Shown here: in pieces, positions 49,033-58,515 of the stretch | Numbering within the stretch: position 1 is the stretch's first letter | Layout: each line of letters starts with the position of its first letter | Assembly (NCBI GenBank): GCA_009773155.1 | Contig: WOVA01000003.1 | Coordinates: 62,001 to 126,000, forward strand | Source: Elusimicrobiota bacterium | GTDB taxonomy: Bacteria > Elusimicrobiota > Elusimicrobia > Elusimicrobiales > UBA9959 | DNA: 64,000 nt | Direction: 5' to 3' | Notes under the pieces: generated by a model | Told to the model about the DNA's origin: nothing | Database searches by the model: none | What the model saw: only the letters and a program-made list of their open reading frames with translations | Position numbers and translations under genes: made by a program

Positions 49033-50072
49033 GCGTGACCATCCGGGGCCGAAGGCCGACCCAGGCTGGCGAGTATTTCAGCCGCCGCGGCGTAAGCGGC
49101 CTCTACGGTTATTTCAGCCATGCAATTGTAGCGCTCGCACTTGTCGCGGGAGCAATCCCGGCATTCGGGGCCGGAGGGCGTCAGCACCTTGTTCACCCCC
49201 CCGCCGTAGGGGCCCCAGCGGCGCGGCGAGCAGACTTTTATAGGCGGGAAGAACGAAAGGGTCGGCACATTCTGGGCCACGGCGAGATGCAGGGGACCCG
49301 TGCTATTGGTGACGAACAGCAAGCAGCGGCCGACCAGCGCCATGAAGTGCCGCAGGTCGAGGGGCTCGCGCAGGACGACGGGCCTCTCCGGCATGGAGGC
49401 CGCCATTTCCTCGAGCAGCGGGGTCTCGGCGGCGGAGCCGGTCAGCAGCACCTTTACCCCGTGATCGCGCATGAGCCGCGAGGCCAGCGCCGCGAAGTTC
49501 TCCGGCGGCCAGTTCATCGCCGAGCCGCGGCTGCCGGGATGCACGCCGACCATGAAATCGCCCGGCTTCAGCCCCGCCCGCTCCAGGGCGCGGTCGGCGG
49601 CCTCTTTCTCTTCGGGAGTTACGGTCACGGACGTCGGCGCGGGCGTAACGGGAAGTCCGAGCCCGGCCAGCAGGTCCCGGTTATAGTCGGCCTCGTGCTT
49701 CTCTATCCGTGAACGATTCTGGGATATCCGGCGGTTGAGAAAAAGCGACCAGACCTTGGAAGCCGGGCCGACGCGCAGCGGGATGCCGGCCAGCAGCGGC
49801 AGCAGCGCGGAGCGGAAGTCCACGAAGAAGACCACCGCCGCGTCGTAATTCTCACGGCGCAGTTCCCGCAGCGTTCCGAAGAAGCCCCCCAGCGTCATTA
49901 TCTTTTCGAGCGCCGGGTTCTTCTCCAGCACGGGCCGGGCGTAGGCGCCGGCCAGGAAATGCAGACGCGCCCCGGGCAGAGCCGACTTCAGCGCCGCCGC
50001 GGCCGGAGTGGTCAGCGTGACGTCTCCTATCCGGTCCGTCCTCACCAGCAGTATCTTGGGGTTCTCTCGCAT
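49029..50072 (-). CDS. Glycosyltransferase family 9 / heptosyltransferase-like
   Basis: ILLVRTDRIGDVTLTTPAAAALKSALPGARL; VGVHPGSRGSAMNWP; FVTNSTGPLHLAVA. Confidence 0.92.
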   Translation of the reverse strand: MRENPKILLVRTDRIGDVTLTTPAAAALKSALPGARLHFLAGAYARPVLEKNPALEKIMTLGGFFGTLRELRRENYDAAVVFFVDFRSALLPLLAGIPLRVGPASKVWSLFLNRRISQNRSRIEKHEADYNRDLLAGLGLPVTPAPTSVTVTPEEKEAADRALERAGLKPGDFMVGVHPGSRGSAMNWPPENFAALASRLMRDHGVKVLLTGSAAETPLLEEMAASMPERPVVLREPLDLRHFMALVGRCLLFVTNSTGPLHLAVAQNVPTLSFFPPIKVCSPRRWGPYGGGVNKVLTPSGPECRDCSRDKCERYNCMAEITVEAAYAAAAEILASLGRPSAPDGHA

Positions 50073-50090
50073 TTAGGTCCGCAAAAAGAT

Positions 50091-50720
50091 TCAGACGATA
50101 TACGCGGGGTCGTTGTTGCGCAGGCCGGCGGCGTTGGCTTCCTCGGTGTCTAGGTGCAACTCCAACGCGTATTTTTCGGAGACGCGGCAGAGGACGCCTT
50201 CGTAGACGGCGGCGCGGTCGCCGCGGCCGCAGCGCACGCGCACCTCCATGCCGTCCTTTATCTTCATGCGTTCGGCGTCCTTCGGATGAAAATGTATGTG
50301 GCGCTTTGAAAGTATGACGCCGCGGTCGAGGGTCACGGAGCCTTTCGGGCCGGTCAGCTTAACTCCCGGCGAGTTATCGAGCTTGCCGGAATCGCGTATG
50401 GGCGGGTCTATGCCCAGCGTCCTGGCGTCGGCCAGCGAGACCTCTATCTGGGTGTAGGGGCGGTAGGGACCTATCAGCCGGACGTTCTTGAGCGCGCCCT
50501 TGGGTCCCTCGACGGTTATGAGTTCGTCGCAGGCGTAGAAGCCCGGCTGGCGGAGCCGGCGGAACCGGCAGGGCTCGGCGTCGGCGCCGAAGAGCGCCTT
50601 GAAATGCTCTTTGGTGATGTGGAAGTGGCGGTTGGAGATGCCGACGGGCACCGGCATGGAGCTGCGCTCCTGCCTGAGCTTGAGGTCCTCCACTATTTCC
50701 CTTACCAGTTTCTCGTCCAT
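50091..50720 (-). CDS. pduL: PduL-type phosphate acyltransferase
   Basis: VPVGISNRHFHITKEHFKALFG; VILSKRHIHFHPKDAERM; N-terminal helix MDEKLVREIVEDLKL. Confidence 0.95.
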   Translation of the reverse strand: MDEKLVREIVEDLKLRQERSSMPVPVGISNRHFHITKEHFKALFGADAEPCRFRRLRQPGFYACDELITVEGPKGALKNVRLIGPYRPYTQIEVSLADARTLGIDPPIRDSGKLDNSPGVKLTGPKGSVTLDRGVILSKRHIHFHPKDAERMKIKDGMEVRVRCGRGDRAAVYEGVLCRVSEKYALELHLDTEEANAAGLRNNDPAYIV

Positions 50721-50770
50721 AATTGGAATCCCCTGTCCGGTGCCTTTTTAAGGAGACAGCCGGGGGAGGC

Positions 50771-50885
50771 GGCGTGTCAGCTTAGCAGGACCGCCTCGGA
50801 GCTCCGAGCATCGTAAGCGCGAGGAGCGAGAGCCGAGGACCGACGCGCTATGCGCGCGAGTCCGTGTCCTGCGTGCTGACACGCC
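50771..50885. repeat. Complex nested inverted-repeat element covering the tpiA 3' end
   Basis: Outer arms GGCGTGTCAGC (50771-50781)/GCTGACACGCC (50875-50885); second arms GCAGGAC/GTCCTGC; inner palindrome CTCGGAGCTCCGAG. Confidence 0.88.
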
Positions 50886-51640
50886 GAATGTATCACGCGC
50901 AGGAACTTATCGGCCTTGAGGCTCTCGCCCCCGACCAGCGCCCCGTCTATGTCCGGCTGCGCCATCAGTTCGTCCACGTTGTCGGCCTTGACCGAACCGC
51001 CGTAGAGTATCCGCACGGCCGCCGCGAAATCCCTGCCGTAGAGCCGCTCCATCTGCTTGCGCACGAAGGTGTGGGCGTCCTGCGCCTGTTCGGGCGTGGC
51101 CGTCTTGCCGGTGCCGATGGCCCAGACGGGCTCGTAGGCGATCACGCACTTCGCCGCGTCGGCCGCGGGTATGCCCGCGTAGGCGCCGGTCAACTGCGTC
51201 TCGAGCACGCGGTAAGTCTTCTGCGACTCGCGCTCTTCGAGCGTCTCGCCGATGCAGAGCACGGGCAGCAGGCCGGCCTTGAGGGCGGCCTTCACCTTCT
51301 TGTTTATCACCTCGTCGGTCTCCAGGAAGATCTTGCGGCGCTCGCTGTGGCCGATGATGGCGTGGGAACAGCCCGCGTCGAGCAGCTGCGACGGGGCGAC
51401 GGCGCCGGTGAAAGCGCCTTTCTCCTCCCAGGCCACGTCCTGCGACGAGAGGAAGATCTTCGAGCCGGAGAGCGCGGCCCTGACGGCGTGCAGGCCGGTG
51501 AACGACGGGGCCAGCAGCACGTCGTGTTTGAGGTCCGGGTCCAGGCCCTTGTTTATGGCGGCGGCGAGATCCGCGGCTTCCCTGGCGGTCATGTGCATTT
51601 TCCAGTTGCCGGCGATAAGAGGTTTGCGGTTCGGGTCCAT
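50777..51640 (-). CDS. tpiA: Triosephosphate isomerase with element-derived C-terminal extension
   Basis: AGNWKMH; AIIGHSERRKIF; VIAYEPVWAIGTGKTAT; ILYGGSVKADN. Confidence 0.95.
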   Translation of the reverse strand: MDPNRKPLIAGNWKMHMTAREAADLAAAINKGLDPDLKHDVLLAPSFTGLHAVRAALSGSKIFLSSQDVAWEEKGAFTGAVAPSQLLDAGCSHAIIGHSERRKIFLETDEVINKKVKAALKAGLLPVLCIGETLEERESQKTYRVLETQLTGAYAGIPAADAAKCVIAYEPVWAIGTGKTATPEQAQDAHTFVRKQMERLYGRDFAAAVRILYGGSVKADNVDELMAQPDIDGALVGGESLKADKFLRVIHSACQHAGHGLARIARRSSALAPRAYDARSSEAVLLS

Positions 51641-51657
51641 GTATTTTCTCCCTGTTT

Positions 51658-52221
51658 CTAGATCAGTTCGTCCAAAAGTTCTTTGCGCGGCTGCGGTATC
51701 ACCACTTTCTCCACGAGCAGCCCCCGCCGGGCCACCACGGCCGCGCCGGCCCCCACGGCCGTCTCGGCCGCGGCCACGCTGCCGGTCAGCGTCACGAAAG
51801 CCTTGCCGCCCAGCGCCATCGCCAGGCGTATCTCGATCAGGCGCACGTCGGCGGCCTTGACCGCGGCGTCGGCGGCCTCGATGAGGGCGGAGACCGAGAA
51901 GGACTCTATCACTCCCAGCGACTCCAGCTCGCCGGCCGGGCCGGTGCCCTCGATGGCCGGGAAGACCTGCGGGTGTATGTTGGGAATGACGAACTGGTCC
52001 ACCAGCGCGTGAGCGGCCTTCGAAGAGCCCGCATCGACGGCGGCGTTGACCGCGCCGACATCGCCAGAGACCAGTATCACGTACTTGCCGGGACAGACGG
52101 AGCGAGAGACCAGCATCCGCACGTCTGAGGTTTTAAGCATCGCGTCGGCGGTCTCGAGGCCCTTCGCCACGCTGGAAAGTTCCACGCCGCCTATGGCGCT
52201 AAGGTTGTTTGCCATTTTCAA
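51658..52221 (-). CDS. BMC-T tandem-domain shell protein
   Basis: Two BMC domains (GGVELSSVAKGLETADAML..., [25 protein letters not shown]...). Confidence 0.93.
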   Translation of the reverse strand: MKMANNLSAIGGVELSSVAKGLETADAMLKTSDVRMLVSRSVCPGKYVILVSGDVGAVNAAVDAGSSKAAHALVDQFVIPNIHPQVFPAIEGTGPAGELESLGVIESFSVSALIEAADAAVKAADVRLIEIRLAMALGGKAFVTLTGSVAAAETAVGAGAAVVARRGLLVEKVVIPQPRKELLDELI

Positions 52222-53564
52222 TCCGCCTTAATCTCGACATAAAGATGATTGACGCGCGTCACGACTCCGTCGACGCTGGCGTGCACGGGGCAGCCCAGCT
52301 TATCGGCGGGCAGGTCTCCCACGACCTCGCCCCGGCGCACGCGCCGCCCCTCTTTCACGGTCGGCGAGCAGGGCGCGCCGATATGCTGCGACAGCTGTAT
52401 GCGCACCGAACCCGGCCTGTATCTGAAATCCTCGTAAGGCGCGTCCTTCAGGTAGTCCTCCAGGCCCAGCTTTTTTACCAGCCGCGAGACCGGGACCTTG
52501 CGGAAATCGCGCAGCGGATGAGCTTTATTGGACGAGCGGCCGGCCAGCGATGAATTCTTAAGCCCGGTCTTCAGCTCCCGCAGGTCGCCCTTGGCCGCCA
52601 CGCAGGCCTCGCGCGGATGCAGCCCCTCGGGGCAGGCGTAGAGGCTGCAGAGCGAGCATTCGCAGCAGGCCAGCGCGTACTCGCTGTGCAGCTTCTTGTC
52701 CGGACCGCCGGCGAAGAGAAGGCTGCGCATGACGCGGTGGGGCTGCACCTGGTGGCCCAGCAGGTAGCGCGGGCAGAACTCGGTGCAGAAAGAGCACTGA
52801 TCGCAGGCGGACTTGCCTATGCGCGAGAATACCGCCCTGGACTGGGACTTCTTCTGTATGAGGGGATGTTCGCGGGGCAGGACTATCAGACCGCCCGAAG
52901 CCCTGTTTATTATGGTCGAGAGATCGGGTATGACCTTGCCCATCATGGGGCCGCCGTCTATGCCGACCGCGTCCTTCACCGTCGCGCCGCCGCACAGCTC
53001 AACTGCTTCCGCGTAGGTCACTCCCACGGGAACCTTGAACGTGGCGGGCTTCTTAACTGCGCCGGCCACCGTTATCCACTTCTCGACCACCGGGGTCTCG
53101 CCGGCGCGGGCCGCGTTGTAGAGCGTCTCCACGTTGCAGACCACGCAGCCTACGTCGAGCGGTATGCCGCCGGCGGGCACGATCCTGCCGGTCAGTTCGG
53201 CGACCAGGCACTGCTCGTCGCCGGCCGGGTAATAATCGCCCATCGGGCCGACGGAGATATCGCGGCGGGTCCGGGCTATCTCCTCCAGTCGCTTTATTAC
53301 CTTCTCGTGTTTTTTCTTGATGCCGAAGATCCCGGACGAAGCACCCACGGACTTCATCATAAGCGCGAGACCGTCGAAGACCTTTTCCGCGTAGAGCTCC
53401 AGCAGCTTCTGGTCTTTTTTCAGCAGCGGCTCGCATTCGGCCGCGTTGACCAGCACGAATTCAGCCCGCCCCCCCGCCTTTACGTAGGCGGGAAAGCCGG
53501 CGCCGCCGGCCCCTACCACTCCGGCGGCGCGCAGACCCGCGGCGAATTCCTGCTGGAAGGACAT
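52218..53564 (-). CDS. pduS: PduS/RnfC-like flavin and Fe-S electron-transfer protein
   Basis: GVVGAGGAGFPAYVK; CDQCSFCTEFCPRYLLGH and CCECSLCSLYACPEGLHPREAC. Confidence 0.93.
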   Translation of the reverse strand: MSFQQEFAAGLRAAGVVGAGGAGFPAYVKAGGRAEFVLVNAAECEPLLKKDQKLLELYAEKVFDGLALMMKSVGASSGIFGIKKKHEKVIKRLEEIARTRRDISVGPMGDYYPAGDEQCLVAELTGRIVPAGGIPLDVGCVVCNVETLYNAARAGETPVVEKWITVAGAVKKPATFKVPVGVTYAEAVELCGGATVKDAVGIDGGPMMGKVIPDLSTIINRASGGLIVLPREHPLIQKKSQSRAVFSRIGKSACDQCSFCTEFCPRYLLGHQVQPHRVMRSLLFAGGPDKKLHSEYALACCECSLCSLYACPEGLHPREACVAAKGDLRELKTGLKNSSLAGRSSNKAHPLRDFRKVPVSRLVKKLGLEDYLKDAPYEDFRYRPGSVRIQLSQHIGAPCSPTVKEGRRVRRGEVVGDLPADKLGCPVHASVDGVVTRVNHLYVEIKAD

Positions 53565-53572
53565 CGGCGGCG

Positions 53573-54802
53573 TTAGCTGGAGGCCACGAGGCGCTTCTTC
53601 ACCGCGGAGGCGAGGCGCTTTACACCCTCGTCTATCTGTTCCGGCGAGGCGAAAGAGAAGTTCAGGCGCATCGTGTTCTTACCCGAGCCGTCCGAATGAA
53701 AAGCCGAGCCTATCACGTAGGCCACGTTCTCCCTGAGCGCGTCCTGGAACATATCGTCGGCGCTCATGTGCTCCGGCAGGCGGACCCACAGGAAGAGGCC
53801 TCCCTCGGGGTTGGTCCAGGTGACTCCCTCGGGCATGTTCCTCTCCAGCGCGGCCACCATCGTGTTCTTCTTGATCCGGTAATCCTTCTTGATGACCTCG
53901 ATATGCTTCTCGAAGAAGCCGGTGCGCAGGAACTCCGCCGCGATGAGCTGGTTGAGGCTGGAGGTGCAGAGGTCCAGCGACTGCTTCAGGATCTCCAGTT
54001 TCTTTACGATCTGCTCATGGGCCAGTATTATACCCAGGCGCAGCCCCGGGGCGAAGGTCTTGGACATGGTGAACAGCGAGATGATATTGTCGGTCTTGCG
54101 CGTCTCCTTGTCGAGCCGGTAGAGCATCTTGGGCTCCTTGCCCTCGAAGCGGATCTGGCGGTAGGGAGAGTCCTCTATAACGGCGACATTATATTTCTCG
54201 GAAAGCTCTACGACCTTCTCGCGCTTCTCCCCGGACAGGGTCACGCCGCTGGGGTTCTGGAAGTCAGGTACCAGGTAGACGAACTTGTAATGCTCGTCCT
54301 GGGCTTTCAGCCAGGCCAGCTTCTCCTCCAGCTCGTCCACGGCTATGCCGTCGTCCTCCAGCTTGACGCCGATGAACTCGGCGCCGTAGGAGCGGAAAAC
54401 CTGCAGGGCGCCCATGTAGCTGGGCTTCTCCACTATGACCGGGTCGGAGGCGTCGATGAAGAGGCGGCCGACCATGTCCAGCGCCTGCTGGCTGGCCGTG
54501 GTTATGATGAGGTTCTCGGGTTTGGCGTCTATGTTCTCGTACTTTTTGAGGAATTTCAGGAACTCCTCTTTGAATTCCGGCAGGCCGTCCGTCGGGCCGT
54601 ACTGGAGCGCTACCCGGCCTTTCTTGGCCATGATCTCTTTGACGGTGTCGGCCACGAAATCGTAGGGGAAGTGGTCGGGGGCCGGAAGGCCGCCGGCGAA
54701 AGAGATTATCCCGGGCTGGTTGGTGGTCTTGAGCAGTTCTCGTATAACGGACGCTTTGGTGCGGCGGGGTGTTGTTGCGATGTTCTTTGTTATGTCAATC
54801 AT
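53573..54802 (-). CDS. PLP-dependent class I/II aminotransferase (2-aminoadipate/LysN-like)
   Basis: ISFAGGLPAPDHFP; LVPDFQNPSG; TMSKTFAPGLRLGI. Confidence 0.92.
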   Translation of the reverse strand: MIDITKNIATTPRRTKASVIRELLKTTNQPGIISFAGGLPAPDHFPYDFVADTVKEIMAKKGRVALQYGPTDGLPEFKEEFLKFLKKYENIDAKPENLIITTASQQALDMVGRLFIDASDPVIVEKPSYMGALQVFRSYGAEFIGVKLEDDGIAVDELEEKLAWLKAQDEHYKFVYLVPDFQNPSGVTLSGEKREKVVELSEKYNVAVIEDSPYRQIRFEGKEPKMLYRLDKETRKTDNIISLFTMSKTFAPGLRLGIILAHEQIVKKLEILKQSLDLCTSSLNQLIAAEFLRTGFFEKHIEVIKKDYRIKKNTMVAALERNMPEGVTWTNPEGGLFLWVRLPEHMSADDMFQDALRENVAYVIGSAFHSDGSGKNTMRLNFSFASPEQIDEGVKRLASAVKKRLVASS

Positions 54803-54886
54803 TGCGGCCTCCGGCGTTTTATTCGGCGGCCCGGGCTGGGCGTCCGCCGCACGACTCAAATAATTTACCTATTTAATCCCGTCAGT

Positions 54887-56179
54887 TCAAGGAGAATCTG
54901 CAGCCGCGGCGGGACCGCCCAGGGCGGATAAAAAATAGTCGGCGTTCTCGCGGTAAAAAGCCTTTTTTTCCGGCTCTTTTTCCGACGAGGCGCGCCGGGA
55001 GAAGCTTTTGAGCGCCTTCAGGTAGGCGGAGCGCCTTACGGGGATCAGGTCGGCGGGGAAAGGCCTGCCCGTCCTGGCCGAGGCCTCCTCCAGCGACCGG
55101 AGCAGCACGGCCAGGTCGCCGGCCGGCATCTTCCCTCCCCCGTCCCTGACACGCGCGGCGGCCTGCAGGATAGCCAGGGCTCCCCTGGTGCGCAGTTCGC
55201 GCGCGGCGGGAGTTTTCTCCCCGGGCGGCAGTTTTTCTTCGGCCTGTGCAAGACAATCCAGGGCCAGCTTGTAGTTGCCGGCCTCCAGGCCGGCCGAGCC
55301 CAGCAGCAGCAGCGCCTCGGCGCTGAAAGCCGGCCAGCGGGAGGTATAGAAGTCTTCCAGGAACGCGTCATAGGCGGCCTTCTCGGCGTCCGCCGCGGCG
55401 GCCGCGGCTTTTTCCGCCTCGTAGTCCGAGGCGTCGCCCGTGGCGTAGGCGGTTATGCGCTCATCGGCGGCGCGGGCACGCGCCAGCCTGCCCGACTCCT
55501 CCAGCTCGGTGTAGCCGAGGGCCTCGTCGCGCAGGTAGCGGGAACGGATATACTCGCGGTACCTGTCCGCGTCCAGCGAGAGTTCGATGTACCCCGCCAG
55601 GGAATGGCTGGTGTAGACGTCCTGCTCCTTTCCGGCCAGGAAATCCGCCAGCAGTTCGGGGGAGTCGGCCAGCTTCTCGTGAAAATACAGGTCCTCGGTG
55701 AAATAAGCCTCGTACTCGAACTCCACGGGGTTGCCGTCCGCCTCGCCGGCGCGGTAGCGCGGGTAGAGGCAGGACTGCAGCGCGTGGACCAGCTCGTGCA
55801 GGAACAGCGCGTCGGCGCGCTTCACGAATTCGGCCCGGGCCTCCTTCCCCACGTTAAGGATCTCGATTATGCGGGAATCGCGGTACCCCTTGATATCGAA
55901 GAATTCCTGTACGTGGCGCGTATTGAAATATACCGTGTTCCCGGCCAGGTCGTACCAGGCCACCCGCCCGGCCGGCGCCCGCCGCAGGAGTATGCGCAGC
56001 CCCGCCGACTCCGGCCGGGCGTCCAGCCGGGCGTAGAAATCGGCGCCCGTACGCCGGGAGGTTATCGCGGCGCGGAACTCCCCCAGCAGTTTCTCCCCCA
56101 GGCTGTCGTCGTGCTTATAGGCCAGGGCCGGGGAGAGCAAAGCGGGCAGGAGCAGGATGGCGGCGGCGAGCTGTCGCAT
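54887..56179 (-). CDS. Exported putative zinc metalloprotease-like protein of unknown function
   Basis: Signal peptide MRQLAAAILLLPALLSPALA; HELVH motif with downstream acidic residues; ATG at 56179. Confidence 0.7.
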   Translation of the reverse strand: MRQLAAAILLLPALLSPALAYKHDDSLGEKLLGEFRAAITSRRTGADFYARLDARPESAGLRILLRRAPAGRVAWYDLAGNTVYFNTRHVQEFFDIKGYRDSRIIEILNVGKEARAEFVKRADALFLHELVHALQSCLYPRYRAGEADGNPVEFEYEAYFTEDLYFHEKLADSPELLADFLAGKEQDVYTSHSLAGYIELSLDADRYREYIRSRYLRDEALGYTELEESGRLARARAADERITAYATGDASDYEAEKAAAAAADAEKAAYDAFLEDFYTSRWPAFSAEALLLLGSAGLEAGNYKLALDCLAQAEEKLPPGEKTPAARELRTRGALAILQAAARVRDGGGKMPAGDLAVLLRSLEEASARTGRPFPADLIPVRRSAYLKALKSFSRRASSEKEPEKKAFYRENADYFLSALGGPAAAADSP

Positions 56180-56282
56180 GGTTAAGGATATTATAGAATT
56201 TGACAATGCCGGGATAATAACATAAATTGGCTCTTGCGGCGCGAAAGGGCCGCGGGATCTGGAAGTCAACAGGGAGGCAGAT

Positions 56283-56495
56283 ATGTCAGACAGGAGCGGA
56301 GAAGTAGTTACCTCTTTCCTTCTCGGGGCGGTGCTGGGCGCCGTGGCCGGAGTGCTGCTGGCCCCGTCATCCGGCAAGGTCACGCGCGAGAAGGTCAACG
56401 ACTGGCTGGACGAGACGGCGGAGAACGCCAAGGAAAAGTTGTCGGACCTCGAGGACGAGATAAAGAAGCGCAAGGAGCAGCTGCTCAAGAGCTGA
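56283..56495 (+). CDS. YtxH domain protein
   Basis: SFLLGAVLGAVAGVLLAPSSGKVTREKV; preceded by agggaggcag SD-like sequence. Confidence 0.85.
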   Translation: MSDRSGEVVTSFLLGAVLGAVAGVLLAPSSGKVTREKVNDWLDETAENAKEKLSDLEDEIKKRKEQLLKS

Positions 56496-57975
56496 GCTTC
56501 GGTTTTTCTTTGTCCAGCAGGGGGCCGAGGAACCAGGCCAGGGCGAAGGTGGAGCAGGTCCCTATCACTACGATCCAGCTCCAGCCCAGCGCCAGCGTCC
56601 CCTTCTCCGAGAGAAAAAGCACGACGGCCGCCATCACGGAACTGAAGAGCATCGCCGCGACATTGCCCCGGTTGGAGCGGCGCGCCGTCAGCAGGCCCAG
56701 CAGGAACACCCCCAGCAGGCTGCCCGCCGTCACGCCGTTCATCTTGAAAGCCAGCCAGAGCATGCGGCCCGAGCCGGCGGAGCAGGCCCAGGCTATGACC
56801 GCCAGCAGCAGGCCGAAACAGACCACGCTCACCCGCGAGACGAAGAGATAATGCCGCTCGTCGCCGTCCTTTTTTATCAGCGGCCTGTAGATGTCGGTCA
56901 CGAAGGAGGACGACAGCGAGCTCAGCGGCGAGTCTATGCTCGCCAGCACCACCGCCGTCAGCACCAGTCCCTTTAGTCCCGACGGCAGCACGTGCACCGT
57001 GAAATGCGACAGTATCTTGTCGGCGTTCTCGGGCAGCGGCAGGCCGGAGTTCTGCCGGTAAAAGACATACAGCAGGGTGCCTATCCCCAGGTAAAGCCAG
57101 GTCAGCGGCACGCTGGTGAAGATGGTGTAGAGGATCGTCCGCTGGCTCTCCTTCCTGGTCTCCAGGGTCAGCAGCCTCTGCATCAGCTCCTGGTCGGTGC
57201 CGAAGGCCGCCATCGAGCCGAAGACGCCGTTGAGCAGAGCGGCCCACAGCAGGTTGGGGTTTTCCATGCCCCAGCCAAAGTTGAAGACCGACAGTTTTCC
57301 CGCTTCCGAGGCGACCTGCCAGGCCCCGGCCAGGCCGCCGTCGATATGCATGACCAGCCAGCCAGCCACGGCCGCCCCGGCGACGAAGAACATTATCGAC
57401 TCGAAGGTGCCGGTCCAGAGCACCGCCTTGATGCCGCCGAAGCCGATGAAGATCACGCTCACCGCGGTGAAGAATAATATCGAGTGCCACAGGTCCCACC
57501 CCATTATCACCGAGACCGCCAGCGAGGCCGCGTAGAGGCGGACGCCGGAGGCGAAAAGGCGCGTCACGAAAAAGAAGGAAGAGCCGGCGTACTGCGTGCC
57601 GGCGCCGAAACGGTGCCGGAGGAATTCGTAAATGGTAGTGCAGTTGAACTTATAAAAGGCCGGGATGAAGACGAAGGCGATCACTACGCGGGCCGCCGCC
57701 GAGCCGAGGAAGAACTGCAGGTACTGCCAGTTCTCCATGTAGCCTATCGGCGGTATGCCGACGATGGTCATAGCGCTTATCTCGGTGGCGACGAAGGAGA
57801 GCGTGCCGACCCAGACCGGCGTCTTGCGGCTGCCGAGGAAATAGTCGCGGGTGTCGCGCTCCTCGCGGCCCTTGAAATAAGAGATCAGGAAGAGCGCCGC
57901 CACCGCGGCGCCCAGCAGGCCGTAGTCCAGCGCGGACAGGCCCTGGAATTCTACGGCGGCGGAGACGGCGTCCAT
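56485..57975 (-). CDS. Sodium:solute symporter (SSS) family transporter
   Basis: DYFLGSRKTPVWVGTLSFVATEISAMTIVGIPPIGY; multiple TM segments. Confidence 0.92.
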   Translation of the reverse strand: MDAVSAAVEFQGLSALDYGLLGAAVAALFLISYFKGREERDTRDYFLGSRKTPVWVGTLSFVATEISAMTIVGIPPIGYMENWQYLQFFLGSAAARVVIAFVFIPAFYKFNCTTIYEFLRHRFGAGTQYAGSSFFFVTRLFASGVRLYAASLAVSVIMGWDLWHSILFFTAVSVIFIGFGGIKAVLWTGTFESIMFFVAGAAVAGWLVMHIDGGLAGAWQVASEAGKLSVFNFGWGMENPNLLWAALLNGVFGSMAAFGTDQELMQRLLTLETRKESQRTILYTIFTSVPLTWLYLGIGTLLYVFYRQNSGLPLPENADKILSHFTVHVLPSGLKGLVLTAVVLASIDSPLSSLSSSFVTDIYRPLIKKDGDERHYLFVSRVSVVCFGLLLAVIAWACSAGSGRMLWLAFKMNGVTAGSLLGVFLLGLLTARRSNRGNVAAMLFSSVMAAVVLFLSEKGTLALGWSWIVVIGTCSTFALAWFLGPLLDKEKPKLSS

Positions 57976-57979
57976 GGCG

Positions 57980-58420
57980 TCAGCGGCCCCGGCGGCCGGT
58001 CGCGGCCCGCTTCTCTTCTTTCTTTATGACGTTCCAGCGGGCCAGCACTTCGACGGAGGTGCGGAGCTTCTCGCCGCCTAAAACATGCGGGTGGCGGCGG
58101 ACCAGTTTGGCGTTTATGCCCCGGACCACGTCGCGCATGGAAAAGCGGCCCTTCGTCTCGGCCAGCGCGGCGTGGAAGACCACCTGCAGCAGCAGGTCGC
58201 CCAATTCCTCTTCCAGATTGTCCCAGTCGCGCGCCCGGACCGCTCGCTCCACTTCGCGCGTCTCCGAGCGCAGATGCTTCAGCAGCGAGCGGTGGGTCTG
58301 CTCCCTGTCCCAGGGGCAGCCCGCCGGTGACAAAAGTCGGCGCATTATACCGCAGAGGCCGGCGAGTTCCCTGCCGGCGGCGGCGTATCTGGGATGGGGT
58401 TTCACTGTCTTTTTGCCCAT
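57980..58420 (-). CDS. MazG-type nucleotide pyrophosphohydrolase
   Basis: CPWDREQTHRSLLKHLRSETREVERAV; EEELGDLLLQVVFHA. Confidence 0.92.
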   Translation of the reverse strand: MGKKTVKPHPRYAAAGRELAGLCGIMRRLLSPAGCPWDREQTHRSLLKHLRSETREVERAVRARDWDNLEEELGDLLLQVVFHAALAETKGRFSMRDVVRGINAKLVRRHPHVLGGEKLRTSVEVLARWNVIKKEEKRAATGRRGR

Positions 58421-58515
58421 AAATTAAGGTTCTCCGGAGCGGATAGACTGTAAAGTCGTATAAAGTATATAATTAAACGCGCGGACCGATAAAATCCAGT
58501 CCGCCCGGAGGGGTA

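Noticed and set aside
50091-50720. Functional overlap between PduL and a second phosphotransacetylase
   Set aside because: No Pta gene is visible in this window; cannot be assessed here.
56180-57499. N-terminal half of the 870-aa minus ORF 54887-57499
   Set aside because: Overlaps the SSS symporter gene in another frame; the real start is the ATG at 56179 before a signal peptide.
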